Shown: positions 15,955 to 24,932 of the stretch, one piece after another
How positions within the stretch are numbered: position 1 is the stretch's first letter
How the letters are laid out: each line of letters starts with the position of its first letter
Source of the DNA: GWF2-33-9 sp964405755
Lineage (GTDB): Bacteria > Bacteroidota > Ignavibacteria > Kapaibacteriales > UBA2268
Length of the DNA stretch: 25,704 nt
NCBI GenBank assembly: GCA_964405755.1
Contig: CAYOPF010000027.1
Coordinates: forward strand, 1-25,704
Direction of reading: 5' to 3'
The notes under the pieces: generated by a model
The model's database searches: none
Seen by the model: only the letters and a program-made list of their open reading frames with translations
Told to the model about the DNA's origin: nothing
Translations under genes and position numbers: made by a program

Positions 15955-18672
15955 TTAGTTTTTCATACTTTCCGGAAATAGTTTGAACTTGATAATCTTA
16001 TTTTCGTCGATGTACTTATTAGCAGCATCGCGAATCATTTTTGCATCAATTTTTTCTATCATTTTATTGAATTCAGAAATGTAGGAAGCATCCTCATTAT
16101 AGAAAATTGAATTTTTGATTATCCCAGCCCAATAACGATTTTCGATTTTCCTCATTTCCCAATCCCGAATAAATGTTTCTTTTATCTTTTGGATATTTTT
16201 GTCGTCAGCATCTTTGGTCTTAAGTTCTTTAAATATGTCAATAACTGCATTGGTAAGCTCATCTACTCTTTCGGGTTGGCAACCCCAATATACAGTCATT
16301 GAATAGTTTTCATAAGGATACTTGGAACCGCTCAATCCTGCATAAGCTCCATAGGTACCACTTTTGTCCTCGCGAATCACTTCTCGTAATCTATTATCAA
16401 GATATTCGTTCAATGCTCGCATTGCCAAACGGTTTTGAGGATTGTAAACAAAATCACCATATTGCTGCAACAATACAACGCTTTTATGATCCATACCTTT
16501 AAAGAAACTCCAGTTTACAGATTTTTTGGTTGGTCGCACTTTATTATCCACCCATTTCTCTTTTGTTTTGCTTGTTTTTAAGCTTGCAATATATGTTTCA
16601 ATTAATTTCTTGGTAGCATCTATATCAATTGAGCCAATAAAGATGAAAGTAAAATCGGCTGGGTTGGCAAATCTCTGTTTGTAGGATTCGAATAGTTTAT
16701 TTCCATCAATTTTATCAAGTTGTTCGTTAGTTAACGACATCATTCTTGGGTTATACTCATAGGTTATTGCCCTCGTAGAATCGAAGAAAACGCTCTCTGG
16801 ATTATTTGCGTCAGCTTTTATTCTGTCCTTGTATTGATTTATAACAGCTTGGAAAGCATTATTGTCAAATCGTGGATTGGTGAAATATAGGTGTATGAGT
16901 TGGAAAAATGCCTCTATGTCCTTAACTGAAGAACTACCATTAAGACATTCTTCCAGATTACTGATGTAGGGTGAAACCCTGGCAATTTTTCCGGATAACA
17001 TTTTGTTCAATGTATTGAAATCAAATTCATCAATTCCGCTTTGTGATATCACTTGAGCTGCTAATTGCATTGCAGGTAAATCACTATTTGAAACTAGCGA
17101 ACTTCCACCTTCACTAAATGCTTGAATTAGTATTTCGTCATTTTTGAAGTCGGTTTTCTTTAATATTACTCTAACTCCATTTGATAAAGTTAAATCGTAG
17201 TAATCCAACTTTTCATTTTTTGTTTCTTTGGTAATCTTGCCAGCTTGAATTTTTTTGCTAAACAAAGGTTTATCGGAAACTTTATCTATATAAGCGACCA
17301 AATTAGAATTTTTAATTTCATTAAACAGTGCAAGTGCCGCATTTTTTTCGGGATATTTAACGCCTTCCATCTCGGGTGCAGAAATCATGATGATTGGGTT
17401 CTGCGGCGTAATTATTTCTTTATAGCGATTGTTTGCTTCATCGATGGATATGTTCTTGAGATGAATATTTGCATATTCCATCGCTTTTTTGGGTTCAGCC
17501 ATTGGTGTTTCGTTCAAAAAGTATTGGATTAATCTACTTGCATAATTTCTTGATTCTGTTTTATCCATTTCATCGATTTGCTTTTCGATACCCCTTATTA
17601 GTTGTGTTTTTGCTCTTTCCAATTCCGATGCAGTAAAGCCTGTTTGATAGGCACGGAAAAGTTCAGATAATAAAGTCCGGTAGGAGTATTCAATATCATC
17701 AGCTTTGGCATAGCACATTGCTTGAAATGCATCTTTATCACCTATATATGAATCGTAACTTCCGAAAGCAAACATAAATGGAGGTTTGGGTGTTGTTCTG
17801 TATTCATTGTATCTATTATTCAGCATTGTTGCAAACAATCTTTCGGTTAATTGCATTTCAATAAATTTTTCGTAAATATTGCTTCTTTCGGGGTGCAAGA
17901 ATGTAACTGATATTTGTGGATATGATAATTCTTTGTCGGTTTCGACTGAGATTAATGGTTGATTTGGTTTGCCTAAGGTATATTTTTCTCTTGTTCTTGG
18001 GTTGGGGGGATTCTCCAATTTGCTAAAGTTTGTTTTAATATAATTCTCAATATAGTTTACATCAACATCGCCAACAACGATAACTGCCATATTGTTGGGT
18101 CGGTACCAGTCGCGATAGAATCTTCGGAAAGTATCGTAAGGGGCATGCAATATTATTGAAGTATCACCAATGACGTCGCGTTGGGCATACTTGGAATCAT
18201 AGAACATATAAGGCAATTGTTTTTGGTAAATACGTTCCTCGGCACCTTTACCAGAACGCCATTCCTCCCAAATTACTCCTCTTTCCTTGTCGATTTCGTC
18301 ATCTAAAAATGAGATGTTACTACCCCAGTCTTGAAGGATTAATAATCCTTTTTCGAGAATTTCCTTCTTGTCTGTTGGCACCTGTAGCATGTACACGGTT
18401 TCGTCGAACGAAGTATAGGCATTTAAATCAGGTCCGAATTGCATACCTATAAGTTGAACATAATCAATTAATGCTTGTCGGGGAAAGTTTTTTGTTCCAT
18501 TGAAAGCCATGTGTTCGCAGAAATGAGCCAAACCCTTTTGGTCATCATCCTCGCATACCGAACCTGCATTCACAACTAAACGCAATTCAGCACGATTTTC
18601 GGGTTTCTTATTGTTCATAATGAAATAAGTCATTCCATTGGACAATTTGCCGGTTTTAACCCGTGAATCCAA
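15955..18672 (-). CDS. M16-family zinc metallopeptidase (four-module, secreted type), frame lacking its signal peptide
   Basis: Predicted zinc peptidase of the pitrilysin/PqqL-like group. The inverted zinc motif HFCEH (H50, E53, H54 counting from 18672) is intact, and the third ligand is probably E137 in ERGVIWEE. The ~905 residues hold two M16 halves: the catalytic half (about 1-430) and a second, non-catalytic half (about 470-900) that ends KLFPESMKN. The readable frame starts only at a TTG inside mature-protein sequence with no ribosome-binding site. The true start, an ATG with GGAG, is at 18766 in another frame (see next entry). Either the gene carries a one-base frameshift, or the sequence has a homopolymer error. 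The enzyme part itself is undamaged, which argues for recent mutation, slippage or error. The lysE-type gene lies upstream on the same strand. Confidence 0.88.
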   Translation of the reverse strand: MDSRVKTGKLSNGMTYFIMNNKKPENRAELRLVVNAGSVCEDDDQKGLAHFCEHMAFNGTKNFPRQALIDYVQLIGMQFGPDLNAYTSFDETVYMLQVPTDKKEILEKGLLILQDWGSNISFLDDEIDKERGVIWEEWRSGKGAEERIYQKQLPYMFYDSKYAQRDVIGDTSIILHAPYDTFRRFYRDWYRPNNMAVIVVGDVDVNYIENYIKTNFSKLENPPNPRTREKYTLGKPNQPLISVETDKELSYPQISVTFLHPERSNIYEKFIEMQLTERLFATMLNNRYNEYRTTPKPPFMFAFGSYDSYIGDKDAFQAMCYAKADDIEYSYRTLLSELFRAYQTGFTASELERAKTQLIRGIEKQIDEMDKTESRNYASRLIQYFLNETPMAEPKKAMEYANIHLKNISIDEANNRYKEIITPQNPIIMISAPEMEGVKYPEKNAALALFNEIKNSNLVAYIDKVSDKPLFSKKIQAGKITKETKNEKLDYYDLTLSNGVRVILKKTDFKNDEILIQAFSEGGSSLVSNSDLPAMQLAAQVISQSGIDEFDFNTLNKMLSGKIARVSPYISNLEECLNGSSSVKDIEAFFQLIHLYFTNPRFDNNAFQAVINQYKDRIKADANNPESVFFDSTRAITYEYNPRMMSLTNEQLDKIDGNKLFESYKQRFANPADFTFIFIGSIDIDATKKLIETYIASLKTSKTKEKWVDNKVRPTKKSVNWSFFKGMDHKSVVLLQQYGDFVYNPQNRLAMRALNEYLDNRLREVIREDKSGTYGAYAGLSGSKYPYENYSMTVYWGCQPERVDELTNAVIDIFKELKTKDADDKNIQKIKETFIRDWEMRKIENRYWAGIIKNSIFYNEDASYISEFNKMIEKIDAKMIRDAANKYIDENKIIKFKLFPESMKN

Positions 18673-18766
18673 TGGGATTTTTACTTCATTATTTTGTGAA
18701 ATAAGATTGGTTGATAAAAAAGATAGTACAAAAAAATGCTACAAGAGCAAATTTTAATTTGTTCAT
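18673..18766 (-). pseudogene. Out-of-frame signal peptide start of the M16 peptidase gene (one-base frameshift)
   Basis: On the minus strand GGAG, then ATG at 18766-18764, opens MNKLKFALVAFFCTIFF, a good signal peptide, but the frame stops at 18691-18689 after 25 codons. A T7 run (18736-18730) is the likely fault. With one T fewer the frame reads MNKLKFALVAFFVLSF followed by LSTNLISQNNEVKIP and joins the peptidase frame exactly at 18672. The next run (T6, 18721-18716) is an alternative site. The fault could be a real mutation, phase variation by slippage, or a sequencing error. Confidence 0.8.
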
Positions 18767-18817
18767 AAAAACTCCAAATGATTTTCTATATACGTTTAAA
18801 TAGTGTAGAAAGTTACA

Positions 18818-19540
18818 TTACACCGCAAATAACAATCTAACAAGATCTGGCCAGTGAATTAACTGGAATAACCGATAACCAAGTATTGTTCCGAAACTTA
18901 TGAATGTTATGCCGGCAAATTGGTGGATTCGTTGCTGAAACTTAAAGCTCATTCTGTGTTTATTGAAAGAAATTATATTTACCAACAATGCTAACCAAAG
19001 AAAGTTGCCCAGTCCGAAGCCTAAAGCGTAAAGAAATTTTGTTGTCGAATCAATATGAAAAAAGTGTAAAGTTTGAACCTGTAATGAGATATAGGTAAGC
19101 GAAGGTAAGAATGTTGGGTTGGCAATATTGGAAAATGCAATTGCAGCACCAAAAATCAAGGGTCCCTTTGTTTGTAATTGGGCTAGGTGTTTGTTTCCCT
19201 TTTCAGCTTGCTGATAAAAAGTATCGGCATTGATTTTTTTACTTTTCATCAAACTGTATATTCCGAATACTATAAATCCCAGGACGATAGATATTTGTAA
19301 TATCCCAACAAAAAATGTATTATCAGCAGCGAACTCCGAAATTGCTGCACTTATAGCTGTTGCTGCAAAAGTTGCAACTAATGCAAAGATAAAGTCGATA
19401 AAAGCAGTAGCATAAGCAAGAGAAAAGGCGCTTTTTTTAGTATTAAACAAGGTCATTTTTGCAGCTGTAACGCTCACTGGGCCTGGAGCTATGGCTAGAA
19501 CAAATCCCACAACAGTTCCTACAATTATTGCTGCAATCAT
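18818..19540 (-). CDS. LysE/RhtB-family amino-acid exporter
   Basis: Small inner-membrane exporter of amino acids or related solutes. The family signature is at the N-terminus: a helix, then LAIAPGPVSVTAAKMTL (residues 15-31). About six hydrophobic segments follow (roughly 1-25, 40-68, 75-97, 127-150, 165-190, 210-235), the usual LysE count. A short cytoplasmic loop with KSKKINADTF and ALGFGLGNFLW also fit. Length (240 aa) is slightly over the norm. AAAGGGGAT lies just before the ATG. The substrate cannot be told from sequence. It is divergent from anmK and 51 nt upstream of the M16 gene start, so the two may share a transcript. Confidence 0.85.
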   Translation of the reverse strand: MIAAIIVGTVVGFVLAIAPGPVSVTAAKMTLFNTKKSAFSLAYATAFIDFIFALVATFAATAISAAISEFAADNTFFVGILQISIVLGFIVFGIYSLMKSKKINADTFYQQAEKGNKHLAQLQTKGPLIFGAAIAFSNIANPTFLPSLTYISLQVQTLHFFHIDSTTKFLYALGFGLGNFLWLALLVNIISFNKHRMSFKFQQRIHQFAGITFISFGTILGYRLFQLIHWPDLVRLLFAV

Positions 19541-19579
19541 TGTTTTATCCCCTTTTTCATTTCTACTTAGAGCACATCC

Positions 19580-19606
19580 TGTGTAATAAAATTCACTTGT
19601 GTAATA
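19580..19606. repeat. Short direct repeat in the lysE/anmK divergent gap
   Basis: TGTGTAATA occurs at 19580-19588 and again at 19598-19606, an 18-bp period. TAATAAAATT also occurs twice (19584-19593 and 19614-19623). In such A/T-rich DNA this may be chance, but the position between divergent starts would suit an operator. Confidence 0.25.
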
Positions 19607-19647
19607 TCCTAAATAATAAAATTAACAATTTTTTGATAAAAATCAGT

Positions 19648-19655
19648 TATATTTG
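19648..19655 (+). promoter_or_regulatory. Candidate -7 element for anmK (TATATTTG)
   Basis: TATATTTG matches TAnnTTTG and ends 20 nt before the anmK ATG. No TTG lies at the proper -33 distance, and no clear Shine-Dalgarno is visible in the remaining leader. Confidence 0.35.
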
Positions 19656-19675
19656 AATAAATATTTTATAACAAA

Positions 19676-20833
19676 ATGAAAAAAATTAATTTTTCCTGGG
19701 AAAACCGAATTGGGGTTGGTGTAATGACTGGTACATCATGCGATGGTATCGATATTTCTGCTGTTCAATTCTCAGGGAATTCTCTTAATGAATTTAATGT
19801 AATTGTTTCTAAATCCTATTCTTACCCTTCTGATACAAAGGAGTTTGTAAAAAAATGCCTTACAGAAAAAATAACCCTGGCTGAATTATCGCAGTTTAAT
19901 TATTTTATTTCTGAAGTTTACGGACAAGCTTTAACTCATTTTATTGAACAATACCTAAAATTGTCGCCTGATTTTGTTGCAGTCCACGGACAAACTATTT
20001 GGCATAACCCAAGTTTGGAAGAATTCTTGGGTAAATTGGTCTCGTCAACTTACCAGGCAATAAATATTAGCGCACTTGCAAAAAAAATTGAGGTGTCGGT
20101 TATAGGGGATTTCCGAGCTGGCGATATTGCTTTAAAAGGGCAAGGGGCTCCGCTGGTTCCAATTTTCGATTACTATACTTTTCGATCCAACGACAAAAGC
20201 CGTATTTGTGTTAATATTGGTGGAATATCCAATATTACTATATTACCAAAGAAGTGCACTCTTAACGATATTATTGCATTCGATTGTGGGCCAGGAAACG
20301 TTCTAATCGATACCTATGTAAAAGAACATTTTAATAAGCCTTATGACCAAAATGGCGAAATTGCTCTCTCTGGATTGTTCAATAAGGAATTATTCTATAA
20401 CTTAATCGAAAATGATAATTATCAAAAAATTGAACCTCCTAAATCCACGGGCAGAGAATACTATAACAGCACATTTATTAATGAATCTATAGATATTATA
20501 CCTCATGTGGTAAATCCCAACGATATGCTGAATACGCTCACACATTACACTGCTTACACAATAGCTAATAATGTTAAAAAGTATTCGGATTCGAGTTACG
20601 AAATCATTGTATCTGGCGGAGGTGCTAGAAATAATTTCTTGATGGATTGCTTGAAGAACTACTTACGCGATTATACAGTTAATACAACTGAACAGTACGA
20701 GATTAATCCGGATTTTAAAGAATCAATAGCTTTCGCTTTTTTGGGTTATTTGTTTTTAAATGGAGAACCCGGCAATATCCCTTCTGCAACTGGAGCAACA
20801 AAGGAAACAATATTGGGAACATTGGCATTGTAG
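19676..20833 (+). CDS. anmK: Anhydro-N-acetylmuramic acid kinase
   Basis: Recycles cell-wall 1,6-anhydro-MurNAc to MurNAc-6-phosphate by ring opening and phosphorylation with ATP; cytosolic. Motifs in order: GVMTGTSCDGIDISAVQF (15-32), VAVHGQTIWHNP, VIGDFRAGDIALKGQGAPLV, NIGGISNITIL, AFDCGPGNVLID, and the ASKHA-fold adenosine segment VSGGGARNNFLMDCL, then FKESIAFAFLG. Length (385 aa) is normal. The ATG at 19676 is the natural start. It is a single-gene unit, convergent with dut at a distance of 14 nt, and no terminator is seen there. No MurQ or AmpG gene is near. Confidence 0.95.
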   Translation: MKKINFSWENRIGVGVMTGTSCDGIDISAVQFSGNSLNEFNVIVSKSYSYPSDTKEFVKKCLTEKITLAELSQFNYFISEVYGQALTHFIEQYLKLSPDFVAVHGQTIWHNPSLEEFLGKLVSSTYQAINISALAKKIEVSVIGDFRAGDIALKGQGAPLVPIFDYYTFRSNDKSRICVNIGGISNITILPKKCTLNDIIAFDCGPGNVLIDTYVKEHFNKPYDQNGEIALSGLFNKELFYNLIENDNYQKIEPPKSTGREYYNSTFINESIDIIPHVVNPNDMLNTLTHYTAYTIANNVKKYSDSSYEIIVSGGGARNNFLMDCLKNYLRDYTVNTTEQYEINPDFKESIAFAFLGYLFLNGEPGNIPSATGATKETILGTLAL

Positions 20834-20847
20834 AAGATAACGACCTG

Positions 20848-21291
20848 TCAGCTCCCAGTACTGCCGAAACCTCCCGCTCCTCGTTTGGTTTCGCTTAATT
20901 CCGATACTTCGACAAATGTAGCTTTTTCGTACTTTGCAAACACCAATTGAGCTATCCTGTCGCCTCTGGAAACAACAAATGGCTCTTTTCCAAAATTTGA
21001 TAAAATAATTTTTACCTCGCCTCGGTAATCGCTATCAATCGTTCCCGGAGCATTCAATGCAAAAATACCGTTTTTAATAGCCAAACCACTACGGCTGCGA
21101 ACCTGACATTCATAACCAACCTCCAATTCAATAACAATATTTGTTGGGATAAGCACCGTTGACTGGGGATCGATTGTTATAGGCTCGTCGACTGCCGCAT
21201 ATATATCCATCCCTGCACTGCCATCGGTGGCGTAGTGAGGCAAAGGCAAGTCGTTATATTTATCGTGTAATCTTGTTATTTTTACTAACAT
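20848..21291 (-). CDS. dut: Deoxyuridine 5'-triphosphate nucleotidohydrolase (dUTPase)
   Basis: Hydrolyses dUTP to dUMP, keeping uracil out of DNA and supplying thymidylate synthesis. All five motifs of the trimeric dUTPase are present: I SAGMDIYAA (25-33), II RSRSGLA (65-71), III GTIDSDYRGEV (83-93), IV RGDRIAQL (109-116) and V RGAGGFGSTG (137-146). Length (147 aa) is normal. Its start is 1 nt after the stop of the upstream phosphatase gene, and its AAGGAAT ribosome-binding site lies within that gene, so expression is tied to the operon. It is the last gene of that operon. Confidence 0.97.
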   Translation of the reverse strand: MLVKITRLHDKYNDLPLPHYATDGSAGMDIYAAVDEPITIDPQSTVLIPTNIVIELEVGYECQVRSRSGLAIKNGIFALNAPGTIDSDYRGEVKIILSNFGKEPFVVSRGDRIAQLVFAKYEKATFVEVSELSETKRGAGGFGSTGS

Positions 21292-21292
21292 A

Positions 21293-22951
21293 TTATTCCT
21301 TTTTAATTATGATTGCGGTCATATCATCGTATTGTTCCATTCCTACAGAAAAAAGTTTAACATTTGAGTAAATTGTTTCGAGTATTATTTTACTTCCAGA
21401 TTGGATACAACTCAAAATATTTTCTATCATCCTGCTGGTGCCAAACTCTTGATGATTAATATTCAATGCCTCGTTAATACCATCGGTATATAGCAAAACC
21501 AATTCATTGGTATTGAAAATTATTTTGTTCATGTCAACTTGGCCTAAGTCATCGACAACACCAAGCAATAAGCATCCTTCGGATAGTTCCTCAACTGACC
21601 CGTCGGATTTTATATAAAACGGAGGATTATGTCCAGCATTAATGTACTCAAACGTTGAATTTGATTTGTTCAGCTTTGCAACAAACATTGTTGCAAATTT
21701 GTCATAAGTAGTATTGCTATACAATAGTGTATTGACTCTTGTTACCAATTCTTGCAAAGAAAGATTTAATGATATCAAAGTTCTTATACTTGCCTGTAAG
21801 TTGGACATTAGCAATGCGGCGGGTATTCCTTTGCCCGAAATATCTGCAATAATAAACAAGTATTCGTTCTGCGATAACTCAATAATATCAAAATAATCGC
21901 CTCCAACCGTTTTGCTTGGTAATGATTTGCCAACCACATCCCAACCAGCTATCGCAGGGTTGGACTTGGGCAGTAAATTATTTTGAATTTCTTTTGCCAA
22001 ATTCAGCTCTCTTTCCAGCTTTTCCTTTTCCAATTCTTCCAAAAACAATCGATTGTTTTCCAATGCTGTTATTAATGAATTTGCAAGTAATTCTATAAAA
22101 GTTAGGTTTTCTTCTAAAAAAGAAGTTTTGTCCAATCGACTGCCAACCAGTAGATAACCTTTTATCTCCCCATGATAATTAAGTGGTGCAATTATCGAAA
22201 CATCTTTTGGCAAATATTTAGAGATGTCGCTTGGCAAATTCTCCCGAAAAGAAATTTCGGGAATGTTTATAAATTGCGAAAGAATATTACCATCGAGCGA
22301 TTCATTAAAATCATTAACAATCTGCGATGCTTGATGATTGTTTGTTAAGTATATTGCATGGCGGTTGATTCTAAGATTCCCTTTTAAATAAAGAGAGAAA
22401 AGTCGTAGAATATGTTCTCGCGAAGTAATATTTTTGAAATCATTGCTAATATCAATCAAAGTTCGGAGTAATAGGTTTTGTAGTTGAATAATGTCTCTTT
22501 CGGATTTTAGTTCTTCGAAATTTAATGTATTGGACAATGCAGTAGAAGTGATAGACCCAACTATTTGAATATACTTGATTTCGTCGTCGGACAATTCTTT
22601 ACTTAGCAAACGTTGACCTAACAAAATTAAACCAATTATTTTCTGCTGGGATTTTAGATTTATGATATATCGATATCCTTGATTATATAAAGGGCTTTCT
22701 TCTTTAATTTCGGAAAATTGATCTTCTGTAAAATTATAACTGTTGATTGCGACTTCTTCATTGGTACCTTTGCATACAACTTGCTGAAAAGAGTTGCCAT
22801 CACGGACAAAACCACAACCCTTCTTTAAAACCAATTTTCCCATTAAGGAAAGTAAAGAAGACGACATAATGAAATCCACATCGAGCGACTCGTTTAGTTT
22901 GGATCCTAACGACAGAATAGACTCGAGGTTGATTAAAGAACTGTGTAGCAT
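21293..22951 (-). CDS. GAF-domain PP2C/SpoIIE-type serine phosphatase (RsbU-like)
   Basis: Signalling phosphatase of the kind that dephosphorylates a STAS anti-sigma antagonist. Residues about 5-145 and 160-300 look like two GAF sensor domains; each ends in a typical IGLILLGQ- or IKGYLLVGS-like strand followed by a helix. A coiled-coil linker (about 300-328) ends AKEIQNNLLP, the usual join to SpoIIE domains. The phosphatase domain (about 335-552) has metal-binding Asp in VGGDYFD (D352) and ADISGKG (D370), then NAGHNPPF, LYTDGINEA and YDDMTAIII, so it should be active. No membrane segment is seen. It lies 1 nt from both the lipoprotein gene upstream and dut downstream. No anti-sigma factor or free-standing STAS gene is adjacent. 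Confidence 0.9.
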   Translation of the reverse strand: MLHSSLINLESILSLGSKLNESLDVDFIMSSSLLSLMGKLVLKKGCGFVRDGNSFQQVVCKGTNEEVAINSYNFTEDQFSEIKEESPLYNQGYRYIINLKSQQKIIGLILLGQRLLSKELSDDEIKYIQIVGSITSTALSNTLNFEELKSERDIIQLQNLLLRTLIDISNDFKNITSREHILRLFSLYLKGNLRINRHAIYLTNNHQASQIVNDFNESLDGNILSQFINIPEISFRENLPSDISKYLPKDVSIIAPLNYHGEIKGYLLVGSRLDKTSFLEENLTFIELLANSLITALENNRLFLEELEKEKLERELNLAKEIQNNLLPKSNPAIAGWDVVGKSLPSKTVGGDYFDIIELSQNEYLFIIADISGKGIPAALLMSNLQASIRTLISLNLSLQELVTRVNTLLYSNTTYDKFATMFVAKLNKSNSTFEYINAGHNPPFYIKSDGSVEELSEGCLLLGVVDDLGQVDMNKIIFNTNELVLLYTDGINEALNINHQEFGTSRMIENILSCIQSGSKIILETIYSNVKLFSVGMEQYDDMTAIIIKKE

Positions 22952-22952
22952 T

Positions 22953-24005
22953 CTACATTAAAGTAAAAAATGTTACAAATTGATTAAGAGATAGCTTTTC
23001 TTTTTTCTTAGCAAGAACTGGATCAACCTGGTGAATCAATGACTGATTTGTTAAATTTAAAAGTAAATAAAATTCGTTATAAATATTGTTATGCAATAAT
23101 TCGGAATAACCAGTTTCTTCTATCATTGCAGAGTACTGAGGTTGTTTTGCGTCGATACGAATCAAGTATTTTTGAGTAGCAAAAAATCCCCAATCATTAT
23201 TGGTAATAATAAACATATTCGGATACTCTTTAAGTAAATCCACTTTGGCAGGTTTAATTTCGTTGGTGGACAGTATTGCATTGGTTTTAAAGTCCAAGGC
23301 AACAACAGATGGTTGTGAGATAGCTTCTCGAAAATCACCCGGCACCTTGCCAATTCCCGCACAAATGACTAAAATCATCGATCCGTCTGCATTTTTTTGT
23401 ACAAGATAGGGGACGTTGTCTATTTGAATATTACTTTCGATTTTATGGGTGCGAGTATCAAATATCGATAACTGATTTTTCAAAGGAACAGTAATGTAAA
23501 CTTGGTTGCCCGCAGCTAATATATCGGAAGCATTTCCTTCGAGTTGTATTTTCCTTGCTATCTTGTTGTAATAAGTATCGATTAAATAAACTTGGTCGAA
23601 ATCATCAAATATCAAATATGCTTCGGTTGCATTGGCAAGTACAACTTTGCGAGGCATTTTGTTTTCTTCCTTAAATGTAAATTCTGCTACTAATTTAAAT
23701 GTTGTACGGTCGAGAACCATTACTTTATAATCTTCGGGAATAACAACATAGATATTTTGTAGGTATGTTGCCAGTTGAGTTATTTTATTGTTGGAAATTT
23801 GCTTTCCGTTTGCATCCATATAAACATCATTTTTAATTACTTCTCCATTCGGGAAAGTTAATCTCGACAATTTTGCAACCGAACCGTCGTGGGTAGCAAC
23901 TAAAATATGTTTGTCTGGGCTTAATTCTGTAATTATTTTCTCTTCGGAGCAAGAAATAATAAGAAAAAATAATGATATCAGTAACGTAATATTTCCAACT
24001 TTCAT
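22953..24005 (-). CDS. Predicted lipoprotein with YVTN/beta-propeller-like repeats, function unknown
   Basis: I do not recognise a named family. A signal peptide ends in a lipobox LIISC with the lipidated Cys at residue 19. The rest (~330 aa) is rich in short beta-strand repeats about 40-45 residues apart: HILVATHDGSVAKL, YVVIPEDYKVMVLDRTTFKLV, VYLIDTYYNKIARKIQ, VYITVPLKNQLSIFDTRTHKIE, VVALDFKTNAIL. The pattern resembles YVTN-type propeller blades. It should be held at the periplasmic or outer-membrane surface. It lies 48 nt after rmlA and 1 nt before the phosphatase gene, so it may report an envelope state to, or be co-regulated with, that phosphatase; this is inference. Confidence 0.75.
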   Translation of the reverse strand: MKVGNITLLISLFFLIISCSEEKIITELSPDKHILVATHDGSVAKLSRLTFPNGEVIKNDVYMDANGKQISNNKITQLATYLQNIYVVIPEDYKVMVLDRTTFKLVAEFTFKEENKMPRKVVLANATEAYLIFDDFDQVYLIDTYYNKIARKIQLEGNASDILAAGNQVYITVPLKNQLSIFDTRTHKIESNIQIDNVPYLVQKNADGSMILVICAGIGKVPGDFREAISQPSVVALDFKTNAILSTNEIKPAKVDLLKEYPNMFIITNNDWGFFATQKYLIRIDAKQPQYSAMIEETGYSELLHNNIYNEFYLLLNLTNQSLIHQVDPVLAKKKEKLSLNQFVTFFTLM

Positions 24006-24053
24006 AAATAATATACTTGAAATAATTATTATGACAATTTAAACCGAAAAAAA

Positions 24054-24932
24054 TTACAATTTTATATAAAATTCTTTGATTACTTTTTTGCAATAATTTT
24101 TATAACTACATTCTGGGAGTGTTTTGATGTGTTTTTCGAAGTCCTCGAACGAAACAAAACCACTATATAATGCTATTTCCTCGAGACATGCAATTTTCCT
24201 TCCTTGGCGCTTTTCGATTGAATGTATAAACATTCCAGCTTCTATTAGGTTTTCGGGGGTACCGGTATCCAACCAAGCTATTCCTCGTCCCATCAATTCG
24301 CAATCTAATTTGGATTCGTTTAAATAGGATAACTGAATATCGGTAATTTCCAGTTCACCTCTTTTGCTTGGTGCTTGTTCCTTTGCTCGCTTACTTACAG
24401 TATGATCAAAGATATATAATCCTGGAATCGCGTATTCGGATTTTGGTTGCTTTGGTTTTTCTTCTATGCTAACAATTTTACCGTTTTTGTCGAGCTCGAC
24501 CACTCCAAAATCTTTCGGATTGGTAACTTCGTATCCAAAGATATAGCCCCCATGGTTCTTACTTAATGCTTTGCGGAAAAAATCAAGTTTCCCATAAAAA
24601 ATATTATCACCAAGAATTAAACTAACCTGCCTATTTCCAATAAAATCTTCACCAATGATAAATGCGTCTGCTATACCTCTTGGCTTTTGTTGGATTGAGT
24701 AACTAATATTCAGTCCCCATTGATTACCGTCTTTTAGTAATTTCTGAAAAAAAGGTTGGTCTTGTTCAGTAGTTATTAGAAGAATATCGCGAATACCCCC
24801 AAGCATAAGAGTAGCTATTGGATAATATATCATTGGTTTGTCGTAAACCAGTTGTAATTGCTTAGTAAGGATAGCTGTTGCAGGATAAAGTCGGGTGCCA
24901 CTTCCGCCAGCCAGAATTATCCCCTTGGTCAT
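24054..24932 (-). CDS. rmlA: Glucose-1-phosphate thymidylyltransferase RmlA
   Basis: Makes dTDP-glucose from dTTP and glucose-1-phosphate, the first step to dTDP-rhamnose and related surface sugars. It begins with the nucleotidyltransferase signature GIILAGGSGTRLYP, then KQLQLVYDKPMIYYP, LILGDNIFYG, IEEKPKQPKSEYAIPGLYIFD and GRGIAWLDTGTPENLIEAG. Length (292 aa) is normal. The loop TAILTKQLQLV differs slightly from the usual TxxxSKQLLPV, but the catalytic Arg and Lys remain. I choose the ATG at 24932, which overlaps the preceding TAA as TAATG and has AGGTG 8 nt upstream; an in-frame GTG at 24941 is the alternative. No rmlB, C or D is adjacent. dTTP use gives a loose metabolic link to dut in the same operon. 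Confidence 0.94.
   Translation of the reverse strand: MTKGIILAGGSGTRLYPATAILTKQLQLVYDKPMIYYPIATLMLGGIRDILLITTEQDQPFFQKLLKDGNQWGLNISYSIQQKPRGIADAFIIGEDFIGNRQVSLILGDNIFYGKLDFFRKALSKNHGGYIFGYEVTNPKDFGVVELDKNGKIVSIEEKPKQPKSEYAIPGLYIFDHTVSKRAKEQAPSKRGELEITDIQLSYLNESKLDCELMGRGIAWLDTGTPENLIEAGMFIHSIEKRQGRKIACLEEIALYSGFVSFEDFEKHIKTLPECSYKNYCKKVIKEFYIKL

Noticed and set aside
20834..20847. Terminator between anmK and dut
   Set aside because: The 14-nt gap and adjoining sequence show no stem with a T-run; convergent transcripts must end by other means.
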